DNA of 64,000 nucleotides from Corallococcus praedator (GCF_003612125.1 NZ_RAWI01000003.1:27941-91940), one strand, 5' to 3'. Shown: positions 13,019-21,941, numbered from the stretch's first letter. The notes: generated by a model from the letters alone, not told the origin. Numbers and translations: made by a program.

Positions 13019-13795
13019 ATGGAGCCCACCCCGAACGCCACCGAGTCCTGGCTCTCCCACCACACCCCGAGGCCGGAGGCGCGCGTGCGCCTGTTCTGCC
13101 TGCCGCATGCAGGCGGAGGGGCCTCGCTGTTCCGCACGTGGGCACCGCACCTGGCGCCCGACGTGGAGGTGCTCCCCGTCCAGCTCCCGGGCCGGGAGAA
13201 CCGCCTGCGCGAGACGCCCCTCACGGAGGTGCCCGCGCTGGTGGAGCAACTGGTGGACGTGGTGCGAGCGCGGCAGGACAAGCCCTTCGCCCTGTTCGGT
13301 CACAGCATGGGGGCGCTCCTGGCCTTCGAGCTGGCCCGGGCTCTGCGCCGCCACGGGCTCCCCGAGCCGCTGCACCTGTTCCTCGCAAGCTACACCGCGC
13401 CGCAATTGCTGACGCGCACCCCGCCCAAGGCACGGACGCACGAAGCGGATCCGGAAGTGGTGCGGGCCCTGCTCACCGAGCGGGGCATCCCCGAGTCGAT
13501 GGGCGAGGAGCTGAAGCAGTTGGTCCTGCCGTCGCTGCTGGCGGACACGGCCGTCTGCGAAAGCTACCAGTACACCGAGGAGGCTCCGCTGGAGTGCCCG
13601 GTGTCCGCGTTCCGGGGCAGCGAGGACTACGTGCAGGAGCACCACCTGGAGGGCTGGCGCGAGCAGACGCGCGGTCCGTTCACGGCCCGCTCCTTCCTGG
13701 GCGACCACTTCTTCCTCCGGGACACGCCCCGGGGACTTTTGCAGGCCCTGCGCCGAGCGCTCGCGAGCCCTGCGGGTTCCGCTCGGGCGGCCTGA
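13019..13795 (+). CDS. Type II thioesterase
   Basis: A 258-residue alpha/beta-hydrolase of the GrsT/LgrE type, which removes misprimed or stalled acyl groups from carrier proteins of NRPS/PKS lines. The N-terminal LFCLPHAGGGASLFRTW is typical. The nucleophile is Ser96 in GHSMG, with the Asp in FRGSEDYV and the His in LGDHFF near the C-terminus completing a triad. It starts 26 bases after the PKS-GT gene in the same direction. The preceding protein has no integral thioesterase, so this enzyme could also act in product release, but the type II editing role is the safer reading. Confidence 0.94.
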   Translation: MEPTPNATESWLSHHTPRPEARVRLFCLPHAGGGASLFRTWAPHLAPDVEVLPVQLPGRENRLRETPLTEVPALVEQLVDVVRARQDKPFALFGHSMGALLAFELARALRRHGLPEPLHLFLASYTAPQLLTRTPPKARTHEADPEVVRALLTERGIPESMGEELKQLVLPSLLADTAVCESYQYTEEAPLECPVSAFRGSEDYVQEHHLEGWREQTRGPFTARSFLGDHFFLRDTPRGLLQALRRALASPAGSARAA

Positions 13796-13835
13796 AGCAC
13801 CCTTTCCCCTTCCTCAACTCAAGGAGTCTGCAGCG

Positions 13836-14153
13836 ATGAAGTTCCTCATCTTCGCCAAGGATCGTCAGAGCGGCCCGCAGCCCCCGGATCCGGTCGCCCT
13901 CAACCGCGACGTGCGCGACTGGGTCGGCGCGCGGCTGATGGATGGCACCATGGACTGCGCGTACTACGTGCTGCCCAAGATGGGCATGTGCATCCTCAAC
14001 GCCGAGTCGCACGAGGCGTTGTTGACGCGGCTGCGCGAGTGGCCCTCGTTCCCCTACCAGGAGTTCGAGGTGCACATGCTCGCGGACGTGCGACACGGCA
14101 TCGACAACAACTTCGAGCGGCTGAAGAAGGCCGCCGCGCCGCAGGAAGCCTGA
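13836..14153 (+). CDS. Muconolactone-isomerase-like small protein (dimeric alpha/beta barrel)
   Basis: A 105-residue protein with AAGGAG at 13820-13825 before ATG 13836. The pattern SHEALLTRLREWPSFPY followed by an acidic/aliphatic strand resembles the C-terminal half of muconolactone delta-isomerases (about 90 residues), small ferredoxin-fold proteins that assemble as oligomeric barrels. No catabolic genes are nearby. Its place between a type II thioesterase and a JmjC-type oxygenase suggests a tailoring or cyclisation role in the natural-product pathway. Family assignment rests on a short motif and is moderate; the specific reaction is unknown. Confidence 0.7.
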   Translation: MKFLIFAKDRQSGPQPPDPVALNRDVRDWVGARLMDGTMDCAYYVLPKMGMCILNAESHEALLTRLREWPSFPYQEFEVHMLADVRHGIDNNFERLKKAAAPQEA

Positions 14154-14171
14154 GAAAGGCCGGGAGCCCCC

Positions 14172-15041
14172 ATGAGCACCAGTGCCGCGATGAAGCGCCC
14201 CGAGCCGCAAGCGCCCGAGCGCATCCCGATGATGTCCCGCCAGGAGTTCTACGCCAGCATCGGCGGCCTGGATAAGCCGGTCATCTTCGTGGACGCCATG
14301 AAGGACTGGCCCTCCACGGCGAAGTGGACGTTCGACTACTTCCGCGACGCGCACGGCGACAAGGAAGTGACGGTGGAGTGGCTCAAGTACGCGCACGGAG
14401 ACAAGACCTCCGTGAAGCGCACCGGCACGGTGAAGAAGGTGAAGCTGCGCGAGTACGTGGACGCGCTGAAGGCCCGGAACGAGCCGGAGGTGGGCTACCT
14501 CATCGGCAAGGACATGTACGCCGTCCTGCCGGAGCTGCTGGCTGACCTGCGCTTCCCCAACTACGCGTCCCAGAAGCGCCTGACGGAGCAGCTCTTCTTC
14601 ATGGGGCCCAAGGGGTCCTTCACGCAGCTGCACCTGGACCGCGCGCACAACCTGCACGCCCAGATTGTCGGCAGCAAGCAATGGCAGCTCTACTCCCCGG
14701 CGAGAGACGCGCAGCTGCGGCCCCGGAAGCTGGACTTCGTCTGGTCGGTGGTCAGTGAGTACGACCTGGTGCCCGGCGGAGGCAATCCAGACGTGCTGCC
14801 CAACGGCGTGGCGCCGGACTACGACTTCACGCTGGAGGCCGGGGAGATTCTGTATGTGCCCTACGGCTGGTGGCACCGGGTGCTCACCACGGAGGCCTCC
14901 ATCTCCACGAACCTGTGGTGGTGGACCTATTCGATGCTGGGCCGGATTGGCCCGGTGCTCGTGCCGTCACTGGCCAAGGGCTTCGTGAAGGGCCTGAAGA
15001 AGAAGTCCATCCGCCGTGGCTACTACGGCGACAAGGGCTGA
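14172..15041 (+). CDS. Cupin-like / JmjC-type Fe(II)-2-oxoglutarate oxygenase
   Basis: A 289-residue protein of the cupin_8/JmjC superfamily (FIH-like hydroxylases). The metal triad is visible: His154 and Asp156 in LHLDRAHNLH, and His235 in YGWWHR. The strand AQIVGSKQWQLYSP between them is typical of the double-stranded beta helix, and the basic residues around it could bind 2-oxoglutarate. It starts 18 bases after the isomerase-like gene and is the last gene of the assembly-line transcription unit. Probable role: hydroxylation of a precursor, a carrier-bound intermediate or the released product. Confidence 0.85.
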   Translation: MSTSAAMKRPEPQAPERIPMMSRQEFYASIGGLDKPVIFVDAMKDWPSTAKWTFDYFRDAHGDKEVTVEWLKYAHGDKTSVKRTGTVKKVKLREYVDALKARNEPEVGYLIGKDMYAVLPELLADLRFPNYASQKRLTEQLFFMGPKGSFTQLHLDRAHNLHAQIVGSKQWQLYSPARDAQLRPRKLDFVWSVVSEYDLVPGGGNPDVLPNGVAPDYDFTLEAGEILYVPYGWWHRVLTTEASISTNLWWWTYSMLGRIGPVLVPSLAKGFVKGLKKKSIRRGYYGDKG

Positions 15042-15167
15042 CACCTATCAGAGCCAGGCGGCTGAAGCGGTAGTGCCGGAAGCGGCAGCAGTCAGGAGTC
15101 ACGAGGCTATACTGCCGCCCGGTCCGTGGCGCGAGAGTCCCAAATGCCCGGCCACGGGAGGAGGGGC

Positions 15168-16100
15168 ATGCGCAAGCGCCAGTCCGAGAAGGGATTCATT
15201 CTCACCGACGAGGCATCGATCGAGATGGAGTTGGAGCGCCTCCTTCCTGGAGTGCGGGAGGCGTTGGAGGCACTGCTTTCGTTCGACACGACCCCCAAGG
15301 GTGCGGATCACGAGGCGTGCACGAGATGGCTTGAAGGACGCCTCTCTGCGCTGGGTTTCGATTGCCAATTGCATCGGCCCATCGACGAAGCCCCGGCCCT
15401 GCTCGAAGCACACCGGCCAGCCCGAGGCATGGGAGGGCATGTGGTAATGTACGGCCACTATGATGTGACCTCCCGCCTTCATGGAACACACGGTGGCCCC
15501 ACTCAAGCGCCTGTATTGCTCGAAAGGGACGGTCGCTGGTGGGGTCAGGGTGTGAGTGACAACAAAGGTGCTCTCACCGCTCGCCTCGTGGCATTGGCCC
15601 TCATCGAGGACACACCAGCGCTGACCTGGTTCATCCAGGGTGAAGAAGAAACCGGCTCATCGGCGGCCCGACGAATCATGGGCAAGCGACTGCCAGGAAT
15701 CGAAGCCGACCTCTGGCTGGACGAGACCGGATACCACGACCATGAGGACGGAACACTCCGGCTTATTGCTCGCAAGATCGGCCCGGAACGCACGGGAAGC
15801 GAGCCCCCCGATGTAGCGCTGCAGGCCCTGATCGACAGCCTGGGTCAGCTCGCCGGATGTTGGGGGATTAGCGCTCGACTGGAGGTGCGTGGACTGAACA
15901 AAGCGGCGGTTTTGGGTGGATGCCCCTTCAACCAGAGCCTCCCGGTGGGTGCCCGCTATTTCGCGCTAGGCGTCAATGACTCACACTCCCGCATCCATGA
16001 CGCGAATGAGTCAGTCCCCCTGTGGACCTTCCCGCTCCATGCCGAGGAGCTGCGGGCGGTGTTCCAGTGGATCAAGCAGCTTCCCTTTCGGGGGGCCTGA
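15168..16100 (+). CDS. M20-family peptidase-like hydrolase lacking the lid domain
   Basis: A 310-residue protein. ATG 15168 is chosen over an upstream in-frame ATG because GGGAGGAGGGG lies just before it. Zinc-site motifs of M20 peptidases (DapE/ArgE/CPG2 type) are present: GHYDV (His97, Asp99), GVSDNKG, GEEETGS with the catalytic Glu pair, LDET, and a late His in DSHSRIHDANE. Usual family length is about 380-450 residues. Here the region between LDET and the final His is only about 100 residues, so the dimerisation/lid domain appears absent or strongly reduced. Possible roles are amidase, deacylase or dipeptidase. It is the first gene of the accessory block. A TATACT at 15108-15113 could be a -10 element, but no good -35 is seen. 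Confidence 0.8.
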   Translation: MRKRQSEKGFILTDEASIEMELERLLPGVREALEALLSFDTTPKGADHEACTRWLEGRLSALGFDCQLHRPIDEAPALLEAHRPARGMGGHVVMYGHYDVTSRLHGTHGGPTQAPVLLERDGRWWGQGVSDNKGALTARLVALALIEDTPALTWFIQGEEETGSSAARRIMGKRLPGIEADLWLDETGYHDHEDGTLRLIARKIGPERTGSEPPDVALQALIDSLGQLAGCWGISARLEVRGLNKAAVLGGCPFNQSLPVGARYFALGVNDSHSRIHDANESVPLWTFPLHAEELRAVFQWIKQLPFRGA

Positions 16101-18391
16101 TGCTGCCTCGACTCGGACCAGAGACAGTGCGAGCGTACCTCGCGCGACTTGGCAACCCCGGTGTCTCGCTGGATGCCAATGGACTGTCCTCTCTGCTGCG
16201 GGCCCACCTCCGCGCGCTGCCGTTCCACAACCTCGCGCTGCTGGCCGGAGAAGCAACTGCTCCCGGAGATTCTCCGGTCGAGGCGGCGGTGGAGGGAAAC
16301 CTCGCCGGGCTTGGCGGCACCTGCCACCTGCTGACAACTCCATTCATCGCGCTCCTTCGAACCCTGGGCTTTGAGGCGTGGCTCGCGGGAGCCACCGTTC
16401 GCGAAACCGGCAACCATGTGGTCGGGGTGGTCCGACTGCCAGAAGGAAGATTCATCGTCGATGTCGGAAGTGGGCATCCCTGCATGCATCCGCTCCCCCT
16501 GGACGGAGCAGGATTTGACTTCACTGCTTACGGAACCACCTTTCGCTTCGAACGGGATGGGCACGAAGGACACCGGCTGCGGCGTACCCTGCCCAATGGA
16601 CAGGGGGAGACCGTCTATCGCCTCACGCCGGAGCCCCGTTCGCATGACTCATTCTTTCAACCCGAGACCAGCCCTTCACTCCAAGCAGTCAGGCTGAGCG
16701 AGTGGGCCCTGGCTTCGGTCCAGGATGGCCGCTATCAACGTTTCGCGGGCGGACTCGCAAGCACGCGTCCGGTGCCTGGATGGGAGGCCATGGCCGAGTT
16801 GCTGCACATCACCTTCGGGCTGCCCGAGTCGTTGATCCGACAAGCCCTCCATGCATTGCGGCGGCGAGTCCCCGACCTCTTGGAGGGAGTCCGGAATCCC
16901 CGCCCTTCCCCGCGCATCATCGTGTCATTGGCCGTCACCGACCGAGCCGAAAGCACTGCGGAGTTGCTCGAGTCCCTCATTGGGAACCTCGGCGCTCGTG
17001 AGGAGGGCTCGGTGGGAGTGCTCATCCTAGACAACGGGCAAGGACGAGATCAGGAACGCGAAGCGGCGCTCGAAGTGATACTTGAGAGTTCCCGCAGCAG
17101 GGGACTTCAAGTCACCCGCCTGAAGGCACGCGACGAACTTAAGCGCCTCGCCCCATCCCAGCGATGCGGCCTGCTCCCCTGCGGCCTCAATGTCCCGCTC
17201 CCCATTGGCGCCTCCCGCGCCCTCCAGACATCGCTCCTACACGAGCACTTGCGCACGGGCGTTCTCGGGCTGCCTCACCCAGGCGATGGCGGAGGGCCGG
17301 TGGCCGTCTGGATGCTGGATGACGACCTGTCCTTCCGAAGGCTTCGTGGCACATCCGAAGGGTTCGTGGAGGAACCCGTGAAGGACCTGCTCGACCGGGT
17401 CGAAGCGCTCTGGGCACAGCACCCTGAGGTATCCGTCGCGCTTGGCACCTGCACGGGGGCCCCTCCCATTCCGGGCTATGCGACCCTCCGCGTCCAGATG
17501 CATGACCTGGCCGGCAACCTCCGGGAGATGGCGGAACGAGAGCCCAACACAAACTGGGCTCCCGCACCGGGGCCTCGCCACCTGCCCGACTACTACTACG
17601 ATCATGCCCGAGGCTCGGCGGATCACCTCCGGGCAGCCTTTCCCTGGACGCCGCCGGGACGTGCGCCCTGGCGGGTGCGAGACGCCTTCCGAACCCTCTG
17701 CGTGGCGTTCACCCGGGTGCCTCACGGGCAGCAGGTCACCCGCCCCGTGCTCTACCAGCCGGTAGAGACCCTGGCACCGAGCCGCCACCGGGGGGGCAAC
17801 GCGCTGTTCCTCGACCTGGACGCACTTGTGGCGGCACCCTACCCCGTGCTTCGTGGCGAGGATGGGGTGATGACTCGACGTGCCGACACGCTCTGGGCCC
17901 ACCTTATCGCGCGGGAGCCCCTGCTCCGTCTCGTGCAGGCGGAGCTGGACCTGCTCCACGGTCGCCGCGACGGGGATGGAAACTCGCCGCTCGCCACACA
18001 TCAACCGGACGTCATCGCGCTTCGTGGTTTCGTGGAAGGCCAGGAGCGAGGCGTGGTGCTCGCAAGGCTCCTGGAACACAAGTCCCCCGAGCCCCCCCCC
18101 GCTGTCGAGCAAGAGGTCTCTTCACGGCGCGACCTGCTCGCCCACGGACGGGAAGCCTTGCGGCGGGAGGCAGAGCAGGCCCGGAGCGCGCTGACCCGTC
18201 CCGAGGCATGGTGGTGGCGCGACGAGGAAGATGCCGCGACGGCCCGGGCCTGCGCTGTCGCGCTAGAGCAGGTAGAACTGCTGGCGGGCGCCGTGGACGC
18301 ACTCGCGGATCCATCGCTGCCTGAACGACTGGCGGACTTCGCGCGGCACGTGGTCTCGATCCTGCCAACCTGGAGGACGACATGGGACTGA
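16100..18391 (+). CDS. Arylamine N-acetyltransferase domain fused to a glycosyltransferase-like domain
   Basis: A 763-residue fusion whose ATG overlaps the previous stop (TGATG at 16098-16102). The N-terminal ~270 residues form an arylamine N-acetyltransferase/amide-synthase fold with the catalytic triad Cys75 (LGGTCHLL), His106 (GNHVVGV) and Asp121 (VDVGSG), at positions close to classical NATs. The rest resembles a GT-A glycosyltransferase: a strand RIIVSLAVTD at about 272, LILDNGQ, then WMLDDDLSF with an acidic DDD near residue 408, and a later GGNALFLDLDAL. The C-terminal ~100 residues are probably helical. NAT-type enzymes in natural-product loci can form amides. The joint arrangement suggests transfer of acyl and sugar groups to one scaffold; the substrates are unknown. 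Confidence 0.8.
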   Translation: MLPRLGPETVRAYLARLGNPGVSLDANGLSSLLRAHLRALPFHNLALLAGEATAPGDSPVEAAVEGNLAGLGGTCHLLTTPFIALLRTLGFEAWLAGATVRETGNHVVGVVRLPEGRFIVDVGSGHPCMHPLPLDGAGFDFTAYGTTFRFERDGHEGHRLRRTLPNGQGETVYRLTPEPRSHDSFFQPETSPSLQAVRLSEWALASVQDGRYQRFAGGLASTRPVPGWEAMAELLHITFGLPESLIRQALHALRRRVPDLLEGVRNPRPSPRIIVSLAVTDRAESTAELLESLIGNLGAREEGSVGVLILDNGQGRDQEREAALEVILESSRSRGLQVTRLKARDELKRLAPSQRCGLLPCGLNVPLPIGASRALQTSLLHEHLRTGVLGLPHPGDGGGPVAVWMLDDDLSFRRLRGTSEGFVEEPVKDLLDRVEALWAQHPEVSVALGTCTGAPPIPGYATLRVQMHDLAGNLREMAEREPNTNWAPAPGPRHLPDYYYDHARGSADHLRAAFPWTPPGRAPWRVRDAFRTLCVAFTRVPHGQQVTRPVLYQPVETLAPSRHRGGNALFLDLDALVAAPYPVLRGEDGVMTRRADTLWAHLIAREPLLRLVQAELDLLHGRRDGDGNSPLATHQPDVIALRGFVEGQERGVVLARLLEHKSPEPPPAVEQEVSSRRDLLAHGREALRREAEQARSALTRPEAWWWRDEEDAATARACAVALEQVELLAGAVDALADPSLPERLADFARHVVSILPTWRTTWD

Positions 18392-19428
18392 AATTCCTCG
18401 TCACCGGCGGGTACTTTGATTCCTCCGGCGAAGGGGTTGTCTGGCACGTCGACCTGGAGAGTGAGCGGGCGGAGCCATTCATCCGCTGGATCCCCCCGGA
18501 GCACCTGCACGTGCCACGTAAGGGCTTTGCGGGTGGGTGCAGGGCAAGCGATGGTCACCTCTACGTCGCCGCGCACTGTGCCGTTGTCCGCGTCGACCTG
18601 TCACGAGCGGAGGTCTCGGGGGTGCTGCATCAGCCAAGCTTCAATGACATCCATCACGTCTCCGAGTCGTCAGGACGCTTGTACATCGCCAATACGGGTC
18701 TGGATGCCGTGGACCTCCTCAACCTGGAGGGGCGCTTCATCGGCTCACATGCATTACTGCCAACCTGGGCAAACCATCGGAGGATGGGAGGACAGGATCC
18801 GGCCCATTGGGATGAGGTGTTGAACACCGGTTGGAGCGGCGAGGCTCCAGCTCAGTGGCCCTCACCGCGGCCAGGGGATGGCTACCATGATCTCGGGGCC
18901 CAGCGGGGAGGCGCACCCTTTGCCCGACTCAAGGTTCCAGACCACCTCCATCCGAACCATGTCTGCCCGACCTTGACGCAGACACTGGTAACCTGTCTTT
19001 ACGATGGCACGGTGCGCGATCTCCGCACATTCGAGACGGTGTTGACCCTGGCCGGGATGAACCCCCACGACGGCTTCCTCTCAGCCGACACGTTCTGGCT
19101 GACAACCATCGACGGGCGGGTGCACACCGCCCCAATGAGGGATGGCCGGGTCGCGGGAGAGTCCAAGGTGCGACGCAGCGTCTTCGAGACGGGCCATGCG
19201 GGCTGGTGCCGAGGATTGTGGACGAATGGCCGCCTGCTGGTCGTGGGACTCACGGAGCTCCGACGAAATCGAATGCCTCGCCATCACTGGGCGGATCGGG
19301 ATCCAGAAGGCACGGAGACCTCCCTGCTGTTGTTGGAGCTTTCCGAAGGACGCCTGCTCGCGCGCGTAGATCTCACTGACGGCGAACGGCACTCCAAAAT
19401 CTATAGCATCCTGCCATTGGAGACCTGA
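18382..19428 (+). CDS. Beta-propeller-like protein of unknown function
   Basis: A 348-residue protein whose start overlaps the preceding gene by 10 bases, indicating translational coupling. Repeated strand patterns such as DGHLYVAAHCAVVRVDL, SGRLYIANTGLDAVDLL and DGRVHTAPM suggest a propeller of the SMP-30/NHL or DUF4915-like type. Conserved-looking His motifs (NDIHHVS, HPNHV) could bind metal. No signal peptide is seen, so it is probably cytoplasmic. No enzymatic function can be assigned; lactonase or scaffold roles are possible. Confidence 0.7.
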   Translation: MGLKFLVTGGYFDSSGEGVVWHVDLESERAEPFIRWIPPEHLHVPRKGFAGGCRASDGHLYVAAHCAVVRVDLSRAEVSGVLHQPSFNDIHHVSESSGRLYIANTGLDAVDLLNLEGRFIGSHALLPTWANHRRMGGQDPAHWDEVLNTGWSGEAPAQWPSPRPGDGYHDLGAQRGGAPFARLKVPDHLHPNHVCPTLTQTLVTCLYDGTVRDLRTFETVLTLAGMNPHDGFLSADTFWLTTIDGRVHTAPMRDGRVAGESKVRRSVFETGHAGWCRGLWTNGRLLVVGLTELRRNRMPRHHWADRDPEGTETSLLLLELSEGRLLARVDLTDGERHSKIYSILPLET

Positions 19429-19489
19429 GATGAGCGTGCGTCGGGAGCAGACTGCCGAGAACGCGACAGCCTGTGACAGGGGAGGACCA

Positions 19490-20413
19490 ATGACCCACGT
19501 GCTCATGCTGCATCGGGTGATGCCGAACCAGCCAACGGCGTTTAGTCTGCCGTCCTGCTACCGGCTGCGTGGAACGGCACTCACGCCTGAAGAATTCGGC
19601 CGGGTGCTGGAGACTGGCCCCTTCCGAGCGCTTGATGAGGTGGTGGATGCACTCAGTCGCGGGGAACCACCTCCTCCGGGGCAGGTGCTCACCTTCGATG
19701 ATGGTTACCGCGAGTGGGGAGAGGTTGTCGCACCCAGGCTTGAGGAGCAGGGGCACCGCGCGACCTTCTTCGTCTGTCCGGCGTTCCTCTCGGAGGCGAA
19801 GGAGGCCCATCCGGTGGATGTCTTCTATTGGCTGCTCGACCATGCAGAGTGCCCACGCTTCGAGTGCCCACTGCCCGATGGCACCCTGGTGCAGGGCTCC
19901 CTCGAAAGCCAAGAGGGCAAGAGCACATTGGTCACCGGAGCGTTGAAGCGCTTCGTGGTACGGGGCGAGCGTGCCCAGGTCCGTGAGGTTCTTCGGGAGC
20001 TGGCGCAGGCACTGCGTATCGAGGTGCCTGATGGGCTGGCAAAAACGCTCTACCCCTCGGAGCGTGAGTTGGAGGGATTGGCGTCGGCCGGGCATCTGCT
20101 GGGCGGACACGGAGTGAGCCATCAGCACCTGCCAGTCTTGAGCAAGGCCGAGGCGGCGTTGGAGATTTCCAATGCCCTGGCATGGGTTGCGAGACTGTCG
20201 GGCGGGCACCCTGCGCCGTTCGCATATCCGGATGGCGCCTTCGATCCGGCCACCGAACATCGCGTCGCGCAGGCAGGTGCCACGTGTGCCCTCACCTGCG
20301 TTCCGGGAGCCGTCACGCGCGAGTCAGCCCTCTTCCGATTGCCCCGGGAGTTCGTGACTCCCTGGCATCCACGGGTCGCCGTCCCTCCTGCTCCAAGTGG
20401 GGGCGCCGCTTGA
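19490..20413 (+). CDS. Polysaccharide deacetylase family protein
   Basis: A 307-residue NodB-type carbohydrate esterase. The start at 19490 is favoured because GGGGAGGA precedes it and MTHVLMLHRV matches family N-termini; an upstream in-frame ATG at 19430 would add 20 residues. Motifs: TFDDGY (catalytic Asp and metal Asp), then LGGHGVSHQHL, which supplies the HxxxH metal ligands, and FAYPDGAFD. No signal peptide is evident, which suggests cytoplasmic action on a sugar nucleotide or lipid-linked sugar. It sits between the propeller-like gene and the epimerase in the same direction. Confidence 0.88.
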   Translation: MTHVLMLHRVMPNQPTAFSLPSCYRLRGTALTPEEFGRVLETGPFRALDEVVDALSRGEPPPPGQVLTFDDGYREWGEVVAPRLEEQGHRATFFVCPAFLSEAKEAHPVDVFYWLLDHAECPRFECPLPDGTLVQGSLESQEGKSTLVTGALKRFVVRGERAQVREVLRELAQALRIEVPDGLAKTLYPSERELEGLASAGHLLGGHGVSHQHLPVLSKAEAALEISNALAWVARLSGGHPAPFAYPDGAFDPATEHRVAQAGATCALTCVPGAVTRESALFRLPREFVTPWHPRVAVPPAPSGGAA

Positions 20414-20489
20414 GACTCCCCTTGCGGATGCCCGTGTACGATGCTCGCGGAGTCCTGGCCCTCGCCCACGGATTACCGGTGATACGGAC

Positions 20490-21452
20490 ATGAGGAAGTG
20501 CGTACTGGTGACCGGTGGCGCCGGATTCATCGGCTCCCATGTGGTGGAAGCCCTGCTCTGTGAAGGGCGCGAAGTCGTCGTCCTTGATGACCTGTCGGCG
20601 GGACGAATGGACAACCTTCCAGCGCGTGAACCCCGTCTGGAGATCCTCGTGGGCTCGATCCTCGACCCGGAGTTGTGCACCAGGGGGATGCGTCACTGCG
20701 AGGCCGTCGTGCACCTGGCGGCCCTCAATTCCGTGCAGAGATCGCTGCACGATCCCAAGTCGGTGGTTGACGTCAACGTGATGGGCTCCCTCAATGTGCT
20801 GGAGGCCGCGCGGGCCGCCGGCGTGTCACGAGTCGTCTACGCGAGCAGCAGTTCCGTATACGGAGCATCCATGACGCTGCCAAAACGGGAGGACCAACCG
20901 ATGGCCGCAGGCAGCCCCTACGCGGCGACAAAGGCGGCTCTGGAGCAACTCGCCCAGGCCTGGACACGCGGGTTCGGGCTCCCGACGGTAGGCCTGCGCT
21001 TCTTCAATGTCTTTGGCCCCCGGCAGAGGCCCCACTCTCCCTATGCGGCAGTCGTCCCCCGATTCATCGAAGCCAGCCTGCGCGGAGGCGAATGCGTCAT
21101 CCATGGAGATGGGGAGCAGACGCGCGACTTCAGCTATGTGGAGAACGTGGTCGTGGCGAACCTGCGAGCGTTGGTCGCGGGGGAGGCTTGTTTCGGAAAC
21201 GTGTACAACATCGCCGCAGGGGGACGGATCTCCGTCCAGGCGCTCCACGAGGCGATCGCCACCCTCTTGAAGCGTGTGCAGCCTCCGCGCTACGAACCCT
21301 GGCGTCGGGGGGATACGCGGCACAGTCAGGCCGATGGCACGGCAGCAGCGCGGGACCTGGGTTGGATCCCGAGCGTGACCTTCGAACAAGGGCTTCGGCG
21401 GACAGTTGCCTGGTATGCCGAGCGCGAAGAGTCTTGGTGGCGCGACGGGTGA
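20490..21452 (+). CDS. NAD-dependent sugar epimerase/dehydratase (extended SDR)
   Basis: A 320-residue extended short-chain dehydrogenase/reductase. It has the Rossmann motif GGAGFIGSH at the N-terminus, catalytic Ser in ASSSSVYG, and YAATK with the Tyr/Lys pair. FGPRQRP and the DFSYVENV strand are typical of UDP-glucose/GlcNAc 4-epimerases and nucleotide-sugar dehydratases. The start at ATG 20490 matches the conserved MRKCVLVTGG; an upstream extension has no family similarity. It is the last gene of the plus-strand group, ending 12 bases from the convergent kinase-like gene. Likely supplies a modified nucleotide sugar for the neighbouring glycosyltransferases. Confidence 0.92.
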   Translation: MRKCVLVTGGAGFIGSHVVEALLCEGREVVVLDDLSAGRMDNLPAREPRLEILVGSILDPELCTRGMRHCEAVVHLAALNSVQRSLHDPKSVVDVNVMGSLNVLEAARAAGVSRVVYASSSSVYGASMTLPKREDQPMAAGSPYAATKAALEQLAQAWTRGFGLPTVGLRFFNVFGPRQRPHSPYAAVVPRFIEASLRGGECVIHGDGEQTRDFSYVENVVVANLRALVAGEACFGNVYNIAAGGRISVQALHEAIATLLKRVQPPRYEPWRRGDTRHSQADGTAAARDLGWIPSVTFEQGLRRTVAWYAEREESWWRDG

Positions 21453-21464
21453 GCGCGCACGACG

Positions 21465-21941
21465 CTACCCCGGAGAAAGCGCCCCTGTCAGCAGCGTGAC
21501 CGGCAGTCCCAGCGCCTTCCACCGGGCATGTTCTTCATACCAATGGAGAGCATCATCCAGCCGCATGGGGCGACTGCCGGGCATGTGAAAGGGAAGACGT
21601 CCCAAGAACTGGCGTTCCCAGACGTCTTTCGGGGGAAGCAGCAGCAAGACCTCCTCATCTTGGGAGAGGGGAAACAGCGACTTCTCCTCCACCATCGCCA
21701 TGATGACAACCAGTGGAGGCAGCCCGTCGTTGGCGGGATCCAGTTCCACCCTCCGGATGGCCTGGATCACCAGGGACTTGGCCTGCATCATTCCCTGGCG
21801 TGGCTTCGTGGGGTCGACCAAGGGGTGGAGCATCTGCGCGAGTTCCAGGACGCGTGGCGCAGGAGAAAGGGCCTGGAGGCCCAGCGCCCAGGTCGTCTTC
21901 CCCGCAGCAGGAGGCCCCACCAGCCAGGACAGACGTTTCAT
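21465..21941 (-). CDS. P-loop kinase-like ATP-binding protein
   Basis: A 158-residue protein with an N-terminal Walker A motif (GPPAAGKTT, residues 9-17) in the context of small P-loop kinases. A hydrophobic strand VVIMAMVEE could serve as a Walker B. The C-terminal half (DVWERQFLGR, DALHWYEEH) resembles lid regions of small-molecule kinases. Its ATG overlaps the stop of the GT2 gene by 4 bases, so the two are probably translated together. The substrate is unknown; a sugar or a hydroxyl on the product is possible. Confidence 0.75.
   Translation of the reverse strand: MKRLSWLVGPPAAGKTTWALGLQALSPAPRVLELAQMLHPLVDPTKPRQGMMQAKSLVIQAIRRVELDPANDGLPPLVVIMAMVEEKSLFPLSQDEEVLLLLPPKDVWERQFLGRLPFHMPGSRPMRLDDALHWYEEHARWKALGLPVTLLTGALSPG

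Noticed and set aside
15042..15167. Possible attachment-site copy of the tRNA-Leu 3' end at the far border of the island
   Set aside because: No stretch longer than a few bases matches the tRNA 3' sequence, and no integrase gene is present.
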